Shown here one piece after another: positions 56,222 to 61,873 of a DNA stretch of 61,873 nucleotides. Below the pieces are notes generated by a model. That model was not told where the DNA came from. It worked only from the letters and a program-made list of their open reading frames with translations, and did not search any database. Each line of letters starts with the position of its first letter. Position 1 is the stretch's first letter. This stretch comes from Phormidium tenue FACHB-1050 (GTDB taxonomy: Bacteria > Cyanobacteriota > Cyanobacteriia > Pseudanabaenales > Pseudanabaenaceae). Where the stretch lies: contig NZ_JACJQY010000032.1 in NCBI RefSeq assembly GCF_014696925.1, forward strand, positions 1 to 61,873. Direction: 5' to 3'. The translations under genes were made by a program, and so were the position numbers.

Positions 56222-57347
56222 AAAACTTTTGACCAACAAATATAGTTTTAGTTTCTTTACCACGTTTGAGGATGATCTCTTGCTGGCTAACACGGGATAA
56301 AATCCAGCCTGTGTTATTGATCGCCTTGCCTAGTCCGATGGATTGCACAGAGCCATTGATATCAATCATGGCAGTAGAGCGATCGCCCAAATCCAGTATT
56401 CCAATTAATGTATACGATGGCGCTGGTGCAGCAGCAACTGGACGAGATGCAGCCACAGTATTTGGTTTTGCTGTGGTTGTGGAGTTAGAGACATCAACCG
56501 AGTTATTTGCGGTGACAGGTGGCAAGGCTAAAGGAGATGGTGCATTACCACTATTGCTGACGGCTGGTGGTTGATATACAGGCACATACATAGGTTGTTG
56601 GATGCCATTAGTAAAAGGATTATTTGCGCCAACAGGTAAGGGCATATTACTGACTAGGGGCGCAGCCATGAGCGGAATATTGCTGCTGATATTGTTGGGA
56701 TTAGTGGCGATCGCGCGATTTTTATCGGCTACTTCCGATAACATCCGCTTAATTTCTTCGCCAAAGGATTTGTTGGTAGCGGTATCTTTTGATGAAACTT
56801 GAGCAACTGTGACTGACTGCCGACCTAACCAAATTCCGTGATTAATTGTCCACATTATGGCGGCAATCAAGGCTGAGCTACAAGCAAACACTAGTAACAG
56901 CCGATCAAGCAGGTTATATTTTGGAGCTACTGGTTCGGGTGGTATCGGTGGCAGGTTGCTAGTTGGTTCTGGATTCCGCATGATGTAGGGTTGAATCCAG
57001 AGGACATCTTGCTTAGAGATGGGCGGTAAGGCAATATCAGCAACGTTAAGTTTGGTAATGCTAACGGTATCTTTTGATGTTGACATCTCTTTTTCGGAGG
57101 TGTCAATTTTGGAAATAGCAACTATGTCTGAGCTTGAGGAGTTTACAGAGGCATAGGGGGCTGATGATTTGCTTTGTTTGGTTTGTGAATTTTTTGATCT
57201 AAGCGATCGCTGCTTAGCATAATCGACATGGAGTGTGGATTCGACATCTCCAAATAGATCGTCCATTAAGTTATCAACGTTGTCTGTATAAACATCAACG
57301 TCTTGAGTTACATAAAACTGGTTTTTATTATCTGTATTTTGCATCAT
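56220..57347 (-). CDS. Single-pass membrane protein with PilP/GspC-like C-terminal domain (putative)
   Basis: 375 residues. The N-terminal 150 are disordered and Ser/Asp-rich. One membrane helix lies at about 153-172 (LLLVFACSSALIAAIMWTIN). The rest up to about residue 300 is a Pro/Asn/Ser-rich periplasmic linker. The last 65 residues form a compact domain: LIGILDLGDRSTAMIDINGSVQSIGLGKAINNTGWIL..., IILKRGKETKTIFVGQKF. This resembles the homology domain of GspC/PilP secretin-associated proteins, judged by shape only. No pilus or secretion genes nearby. Confidence 0.45.
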   Translation of the reverse strand: MMQNTDNKNQFYVTQDVDVYTDNVDNLMDDLFGDVESTLHVDYAKQRSLRSKNSQTKQSKSSAPYASVNSSSSDIVAISKIDTSEKEMSTSKDTVSITKLNVADIALPPISKQDVLWIQPYIMRNPEPTSNLPPIPPEPVAPKYNLLDRLLLVFACSSALIAAIMWTINHGIWLGRQSVTVAQVSSKDTATNKSFGEEIKRMLSEVADKNRAIATNPNNISSNIPLMAAPLVSNMPLPVGANNPFTNGIQQPMYVPVYQPPAVSNSGNAPSPLALPPVTANNSVDVSNSTTTAKPNTVAASRPVAAAPAPSYTLIGILDLGDRSTAMIDINGSVQSIGLGKAINNTGWILSRVSQQEIILKRGKETKTIFVGQKF

Positions 57348-57540
57348 ATGCCGATCCTATTCACTCCATAAGCCATGCACATTTGGTAATACCCAAAGTT
57401 GTGCTGTTTTTTACCGCTATCTTAGCCAAATCACAATGCTTTAAATTTGTCTCAGCAAAAATAAGAAAAAATAATACTGGTAAGTGATACCACAAATTGT
57501 CGCTAAGCGCCACAAATTTACACGAGATTTCGCAAATCTT

Positions 57541-57591
57541 TAAGGCAAAAAGGAAAAAGGACACAATGCGTCCTTTTTCCTTTTTGCCTTA
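57541..57591. terminator. Long hairpin
   Basis: TAAGGCAAAAAGGAAAAAGG and complement around an ACAATGC loop. It lies between the PilP-like gene (start side) and the DUF1517 gene; a candidate terminator. Confidence 0.6.
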
Positions 57592-57633
57592 AAGATTGAT
57601 GGCAGCGCTTTGCGCCGCACAAAATCAAAACCA

Positions 57634-57675
57634 AATAAGAGAATGGCGGCGCGAAGCGCCGCCATTCTCTTATTG
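57634..57675. repeat. Family A-type core, degenerate
   Basis: AAATAAGAGAATGGCGGCGC-GAA-complement. Outer TATAG ends are not clear. Confidence 0.6.
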
Positions 57676-57682
57676 TACTAAC

Positions 57683-57756
57683 AGAAAAACCTTAAAAGCT
57701 TTGCGAAGCAAAGCTTTTAAGGTTTTTCTTGGTTTGGGTTTGAGCACAAAATGCTG
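57683..57756. repeat. Family C repeat
   Basis: Palindrome GAAAAACCTTAAAAGCTTTGC-GAA-complement, then CTTGGTTTGGGTTTGAGCACAAAATGCTGTA. Together these fill the 412-bp gap 57348-57759. Confidence 0.7.
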
Positions 57757-57759
57757 TAT

Positions 57760-58728
57760 CTAGATTCTGACTAGATCAGGATAAATCGTCAGAACTTCAT
57801 CGTTGGTGAGGGTATAGTCCTCAGACTGGGGTTCCCATAATACTTCGACAGCTAACAGGTTATCCGTAGGCACAGAGCCAATTACAGATAGTGCCGATTG
57901 TAAATCTGCGGAAGAACGCAAAGTTGGTAATTTACTTAGAGTTTCTCCAGCAACAGCAAGTAAAAGCGTCACCACAATATATTCGCTAGGATCTTCTAGC
58001 CCACTACTACTTTCACTAGGCAATGTTGCCGTAGTTTTGCCTTGGAGTACCCGACCACCGACATTGCTCAAGACTTCAGCATTGAGTTTGCTGCGCTCAG
58101 ACATCACCAAACTATTAAATTTTTGTTCAGCTAGGGCAAACTTGGTGTTTTCGTTAGCGCTACTTACATAAACCCAATATTCAGGATGACGCATTAAAGC
58201 GATCGCTGTTTCACGGGTGACCGTAGCTAAGCCTTCCGATGTTGAGGTGTCCGACTCTAGTGCGAGACGAGTTAACTCTTGTTGCAGCGATCGCGCGGAT
58301 GAGAGCAGACCTACTTGGATTTTGGCAACACTAACTTTGCTAGCCATGCCAGTAATGCCTTCGCCATTACCATTGCCGCGAAATGCTTGCATGATTGCAC
58401 CTGCAACAATTACCAACAACAGGATTGTAAATAGCCCACCGCCGCCACCACCAAAAAACATGGGTAGGAAGAAAAATCCACTGCCGCCGCCACCATAGTA
58501 GGTGTTGCTGCTGCCGCTATATACCGAATTTGAAGGAGCTGAACGACTTGGGGCTGATTTGAAGGAGCTACCACCAATGCGACCACCTGAGCGTTTGGCA
58601 AAGGCTTCGTGGGCATTGCCAAATATGGTCATCGCAACTAAGGAAATCGCTAGTAGCGATCGCGTCCAGACTTTGACGTGAGTTTTAACTTTTTTCATAA
58701 ATTCTGGGCTAAAAAACTTCATAGACAA
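57760..58728 (-). CDS. DUF1517 family membrane protein
   Basis: 322 residues. A signal or anchor sequence at about 18-42 (VWTRSLLAISLVAMTIFGNAHEAFA), then a Ser/Gly/Tyr-rich low-complexity stretch (GGGGSGFFFLPMFFGGGGGG), one more hydrophobic segment (LFTILLLVIVAGAIMQAF, about 103-120) and the DUF1517 domain to the end (VSVAKIQVGLLSSARSLQQEL...). Homologues occur across cyanobacteria and plastids; function unknown. A later in-frame Met (MKKVKTHV) could be the real start. Confidence 0.85.
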   Translation of the reverse strand: MSMKFFSPEFMKKVKTHVKVWTRSLLAISLVAMTIFGNAHEAFAKRSGGRIGGSSFKSAPSRSAPSNSVYSGSSNTYYGGGGSGFFFLPMFFGGGGGGLFTILLLVIVAGAIMQAFRGNGNGEGITGMASKVSVAKIQVGLLSSARSLQQELTRLALESDTSTSEGLATVTRETAIALMRHPEYWVYVSSANENTKFALAEQKFNSLVMSERSKLNAEVLSNVGGRVLQGKTTATLPSESSSGLEDPSEYIVVTLLLAVAGETLSKLPTLRSSADLQSALSVIGSVPTDNLLAVEVLWEPQSEDYTLTNDEVLTIYPDLVRI

Positions 58729-58821
58729 AAAGGCTATTTCTCAAAGAATTGCTATAGATGTTCTATATCAATTCTAACCTAGTCAAGATCTGCTACAGCC
58801 ATAGTCACTTATGTTAAGCGA

Positions 58822-58882
58822 AATCAAAACCCGAATAGTGGGAGGCGGCGCTTCGCGCCGCCTCCCACTATTCGGGTTTTAT
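58822..58882. repeat. Family A core
   Basis: AAAACCCGAATAGTGGGAGG and complement. The GTCCTAACAAGG flank on the right is the family A end; the left end is degenerate. Confidence 0.75.
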
Positions 58883-58935
58883 GTCCTAACAAGGTTTGCG
58901 ACAAATATAAACGGGTTTCCGCACCTGCCACGCCA

Positions 58936-59904
58936 TTAACCATCGGTTTTAGTTGCTAACCAATCCATTACCCGATCGCCTAGAGACACACCATCAAGGC
59001 GATCAATTTCGCGCACACCTGTGGGACTGGTGACATTGACTTCAGTTAGGTAGCCGCCGATAACATCGATACCCACAAACATTAAGCCATCACGCTTTAG
59101 GGTTGGTGCAAGTTGAGTGCATATTTCCCGTTCGCGATCGGTAATATTGACCTGAACTGCATTGCCACCTGCTGCCATATTGCCACGAAATTCTCCTGTT
59201 TGGGGAACGCGATTAACTGCGCCAATTGGTTCCCCATCTAACAAGATAATCCGCTTGTCACCCTTCTGTGCGTCAGGTAGATATTCCTGCACCATCACGG
59301 GAGTTTTGCCAATATTAGTGCTGATTTCGATAAGGGAGTTGAGATTGCGATCGCCTACTTCTAAAAACAAAATCCCCTCACCACCTTTGCCGCCCAATGG
59401 TTTCATCACTGCTTTGCCCTCAGTCGCTACAAAGTCACGAATTGTCCCTTTATCAGCCGTCACAATTGTTTTGGGAATTGCCTTGGTAAATTGCAGTGCG
59501 TACATTTTCTCGTTAGCAGCACGAATGCCTTGGGGAGAGTTAAGAACTGTAGTTTTGCTAGCATCCACATAATCGAGAATATAGGTGGCATAGAGATATT
59601 CTGTGGTGACGGGTGGATCGGGACGCATCCACACAAATTGCATAGCTTCTAATGGTTGAAATTTGCCCTCGGCAACTTCATACCAAGGATTTGGGACTTG
59701 CCATTTACCATCAACTAGTGGCACAGGATGAATTTTAGTAGGTTGTAAAAAAGCCCAAGCCTTGCCATCCTTGACACTGAGCGTATTCATATTAGTGATA
59801 AATACTTCATACCCCTTGCGACAAGCTGCTTCCATCAGAGCAATGCTAGTGTCATGGGCGGGATCGAGTTTCGCGATCGGATCAATAATAAAGGCAAGTT
59901 TCAT
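58936..59904 (-). CDS. gshB: Glutathione synthetase
   Basis: A 322-residue ATP-grasp ligase joining gamma-Glu-Cys and Gly. Motifs: FIIDPIAKLDPAHDTSIALMEA at the start, FVWMRPDPPVTTEY, KPLGGKGGEGILFLE (ATP-grasp Gly loop), RIILLDGEPIGAVNRVPQ and GIDVIGGYLTEVNVTSPTG. Length typical. gshA is not adjacent. Confidence 0.95.
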   Translation of the reverse strand: MKLAFIIDPIAKLDPAHDTSIALMEAACRKGYEVFITNMNTLSVKDGKAWAFLQPTKIHPVPLVDGKWQVPNPWYEVAEGKFQPLEAMQFVWMRPDPPVTTEYLYATYILDYVDASKTTVLNSPQGIRAANEKMYALQFTKAIPKTIVTADKGTIRDFVATEGKAVMKPLGGKGGEGILFLEVGDRNLNSLIEISTNIGKTPVMVQEYLPDAQKGDKRIILLDGEPIGAVNRVPQTGEFRGNMAAGGNAVQVNITDREREICTQLAPTLKRDGLMFVGIDVIGGYLTEVNVTSPTGVREIDRLDGVSLGDRVMDWLATKTDG

Positions 59905-59970
59905 GGGATTTTATTGATTTTTAGAGCTTTTAACACTCAATCTATCAGTTTTATAGCAATGCAAGAAAAT

Positions 59971-60028
59971 CAAAACCCAAAAGATTAAGTGGTGGCGCTT
60001 CGCGCCACCACTTATCTTTTGGGTTTTA
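59971..60028. repeat. Family A core with 1-nt bulge
   Basis: AAAACCCAAAAGATTAAGTG and complement; one extra T on the left arm. TATAGCAATGCAAG upstream is the IS-like end motif, here 10 bp from the core. Confidence 0.7.
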
Positions 60029-60331
60029 TTCATCAATAGTAACTGTGGAAACTAGTCGTAATAATTGGGGGATTTCATCTGCTTCAGGCGCAAATTCTAA
60101 CTGAGTTTCACGGATGGGTAAATATCCTGACTCCGCAAAGGAGAGTAACATTCTCTGCAAGGCAATCCATACTTCTGATTCAAATTCCCAGTCATAGCGA
60201 GAGTTTGCCCGACCTGCGATCGATCGCAAGGCCCAAAAGTAACTATTACGGACGATAGAACCTTGTTTGTTATACTTCGGCACATCATCTCGATGAATAA
60301 ATAGAACTTCGTTCTCAATCTTAACTCGCAT
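60026..60331 (-). CDS. Small conserved protein, function unknown
   Basis: 101 residues: MRVKIENEVLFIHRDDVPKYNKQGSIVRN, YFWALRSIAGRANSRYDWEFESEVWIALQRMLLSF, then an acidic tail (FAPEADEIPQLL). Soluble. It follows the DUF2252 gene on the same strand with a 21-bp gap, so co-transcription is likely. No family recognised. Confidence 0.55.
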   Translation of the reverse strand: MRVKIENEVLFIHRDDVPKYNKQGSIVRNSYFWALRSIAGRANSRYDWEFESEVWIALQRMLLSFAESGYLPIRETQLEFAPEADEIPQLLRLVSTVTIDE

Positions 60332-60352
60332 ACTCTAGACTTGCCTAAACAT

Positions 60353-61564
60353 TTATTTGCAAAATTCTTTCCAGTCTTGATGTACTTGCTGGCTATACAC
60401 CTTAGCATATTCCATTAGTTCTGTTTTCCACTTGGTTTTACTTGCAAAATCAATTAACTGATCAGCGATCGCTGAGCCTTGTCGTCCACTAGTTCGCAAA
60501 TGTGACCAAGCCACGATCTGCCCTAGCGATCGCATTAACTGCTCAGATTTTGACAACTTATCATCCCATTTCTCAATCTTCAAATGATCAGTGGGACTTT
60601 GTGTAGACTGAAGTTCTCGCAATACAAATGAATCTTTGCCAATAGTCACAGAATGTAAAAAAGCAGTTGGCATAGCCTGAAATCGCTTCTGAATGGAAAC
60701 AATGCGATCAGCTTCACTTTGCCATTTTGGTTGTTCCCAAATAATATAGGGATTCAGCGAAGAAGGAAGAGATTTTTTAAGATCGAGCAGATAATTACCA
60801 TCGGGTGAGCCTTTACCTTCTACTAGCAAAACGTAGCGCTCAATCCCTAAACTGCCTTTACCCGCAATGCGTTGGGCAACATCTAATAATTTAAAAAATT
60901 GAGGATTAGGTTGTTGAGCTGCAAAGGATTCTATAAATTTGGTTACCTTCTCCCTTTGTTGATTAGAAATTGATTTTGCTTTTTTGTTGTCGATTTTTAG
61001 CGATCGCCTTTGTTTATCCTTATCTAAAACTGTACGCTCATCAAGAAGTTCCTTACGCTGGACGTGAGTTTTGCGAGAAAGCATCGCTTCAATTACTGAA
61101 GGAGCCATATCTGCACCCATCCAATAGGCTTTACCCTCCGCGATCGCCTGAGTGTAAGCATTGAGAAATTGCTGACAGAGACTTTCGGCAACTGATGGCT
61201 TAACGGCAAAGGTTTCTGAAGCCACAAAAATACTGGTCAATAACCGCACAATTTCCCAAGTACATGGTGCTAGTACGGCTTCATCAAAATCATTGACATC
61301 AAAATAAACATGACGATTATCCGCTTTGTAATTGCCAAAATTTTCAACATGAAGATCTCCACAAATCCAGACCAGAGGAGCTTTTTTTAACCAAGATTTA
61401 ATTGGCAAGTCTTCATAAAACAGATGACAGGTAGCTCGAAAAAAGACAAAGGGATTTTCTTTGTCTGCACGCATCGCCGCATATTTGTCCTTAAGCAATT
61501 CAGGATCTCGTGGTTGGCTGAGATTAAAACGCTGAATGCGATCGCGAATATTTCGATTTGCCAT
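60353..61564 (-). CDS. DUF2252 family protein
   Basis: 403 residues from the ATG at 61564. The first in-frame start (TTG at 61576) lies in a palindrome; GGGG six bases before 61564 favours this ATG. The kinase-like DUF2252 fold shows NRNIRDRIQRFNLSQPRDPE, WICGDLHVENFGNYKADN, YFDVNDFDEAVLAPCTWEI, LKKSLPSSLNPY and GRQGSAIADQLIDF. The fold resembles aminoglycoside phosphotransferases, but the role is unknown. Probably in an operon with the 101-residue gene downstream. Confidence 0.85.
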   Translation of the reverse strand: MANRNIRDRIQRFNLSQPRDPELLKDKYAAMRADKENPFVFFRATCHLFYEDLPIKSWLKKAPLVWICGDLHVENFGNYKADNRHVYFDVNDFDEAVLAPCTWEIVRLLTSIFVASETFAVKPSVAESLCQQFLNAYTQAIAEGKAYWMGADMAPSVIEAMLSRKTHVQRKELLDERTVLDKDKQRRSLKIDNKKAKSISNQQREKVTKFIESFAAQQPNPQFFKLLDVAQRIAGKGSLGIERYVLLVEGKGSPDGNYLLDLKKSLPSSLNPYIIWEQPKWQSEADRIVSIQKRFQAMPTAFLHSVTIGKDSFVLRELQSTQSPTDHLKIEKWDDKLSKSEQLMRSLGQIVAWSHLRTSGRQGSAIADQLIDFASKTKWKTELMEYAKVYSQQVHQDWKEFCK

Positions 61565-61574
61565 AAACATCCCC

Positions 61575-61615
61575 AAATTAATGTAGTCAACACGAAGTGT
61601 TGACTACATTAATTT
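61575..61615. repeat. Perfect palindrome upstream of DUF2252
   Basis: AAATTAATGTAGTCAACAC-GAA-complement. It lies just before the start of the gene, not after a stop. Confidence 0.7.
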
Positions 61616-61683
61616 AACCCCAGTTTGGGTTAATTTCAAACTGGCTCCTAGAAAGGGTTCACAGCGCAAACTCTCTCTAGGAG

Positions 61684-61726
61684 CAAAAAAGTAAAAGCCT
61701 CGCTTTGCGAGGCTTTTACTTTTTTG
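61684..61726. terminator. Hairpin with A and T runs
   Basis: CAAAAAAGTAAAAGCCTCGC-TTT-complement. Looks like a terminator but no gene ends beside it; it may insulate the IS from the DUF2252 operon. Confidence 0.6.
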
Positions 61727-61745
61727 ATTTTAAAATTTTGGAGCT

Positions 61746-61873
61746 TATAGCAATGTAAGTTTTGCTTAGGACCTTAGTACAGGACAAAAAGTTGCAAAAG
61801 TAGGCAGGAAGGGGTTTTATAAAAGATAACCACATCACAAATAAAACCCCTATGAAAGAGATTAACCTATTTC
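61746..61873 (+). mobile_element. Left-hand end of an IS4-like insertion sequence (truncated by window edge)
   Basis: The terminal inverted repeat at 61746-61790 matches the reverse complement of bases 84-128. An inverted repeat AGGGGTTTTAT / ATAAAACCCCT (61810-61851) precedes the transposase start and could restrict its translation. The element is complete only beyond the window. Confidence 0.7.
61852..61873 (+). CDS. Transposase, N-terminal start (partial)
   Basis: An ATG at 61852 begins MKEINLF and runs off the window. The start resembles cyanobacterial IS4-family transposases. Only seven codons are visible. Confidence 0.5.

Overview
The window comes from a cyanobacterium. It carries HIP1 octamers (GCGATCGC) throughout, inside and between genes. 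It also encodes oxygenic-photosynthesis proteins: PsbU, NdhD, a cyanobacterial-type ChlD with a Pro/acidic linker, zeta-carotene desaturase, OpcA with G6PDH, and several cyanobacteria-restricted small proteins. A Pseudanabaena-like lineage is a guess from overall feel, not a demonstrated assignment. There is no rRNA, CRISPR array or prophage. Two tRNAs (fMet-CAU, Pro-GGG) and a convincing 6S RNA locus are present.

Layout. 0-6 kb: end of an IS4-like element, an ABC-2 permease, a GT2-TPR glycosyltransferase, a DUF2459 protein, a Uma2 nuclease and chlD. 6-9 kb: a DUF29 gene and a two-gene RloA/RloB (AbiL-like) putative defence operon. 9-12 kb: zwf-opcA, the entry to the oxidative pentose phosphate pathway. 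12-17 kb: AI-2E family exporter, livF-type ATPase, a second Uma2 gene, hemF and a GNAT. 17.5-21.6 kb: the three-gene dark-operative protochlorophyllide reductase operon chlN-chlB-chlL. 22-30 kb: DUF554, 6S RNA, tRNA-fMet, SpoIIE phosphatase, ftsY, psbU and ndhD. 30-36.5 kb: trpE, a HEPN-like orphan, decayed toxin-antitoxin genes, bioD and an FHA-PrsW fusion. 36.6-51 kb: glcF, diguanylate cyclase, acyl-lipid desaturase, gltD, hisH, surE, ldcA, pdhB and umuDC. 51-61.9 kb: NUDIX, tRNA-Pro, zds, a deacetylase-family protein, several conserved cyanobacterial proteins, gshB, DUF2252 and the start of another copy of the boundary IS.

The two strongest observations are these. (1) All three DPOR subunits look like the purple-bacterial BchN/BchB/BchL, not the cyanobacterial/chloroplast ChlN/ChlB/ChlL. 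This holds down to the BchL-specific N-terminal extension and the N-B-L gene order, so the operon looks like an old horizontal replacement that has since acquired HIP1 sites. (2) The intergenic DNA is packed with long, nearly perfect palindromes of at least three families. One family shares its 27-nt ends with the IS that bounds the window, so it looks like a MITE family. Another is a double hairpin whose two stems compete for one shared arm; one copy is nested in a different repeat with a flanking direct repeat. Many gene stop codons lie inside these palindromes, so they probably also serve as transcription terminators.

Functional themes: tetrapyrrole/chlorophyll synthesis (hemF, chlD, chlNBL), carotenoids (zds), central carbon (zwf, opcA, pdhB, glcF), amino acids and cofactors (trpE, hisH, gltD, bioD, gshB), stress and DNA damage (umuDC, gshB), and small defence or toxin-antitoxin modules. 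All function calls rest on reading the sequence and recalled family knowledge; no searches were run.
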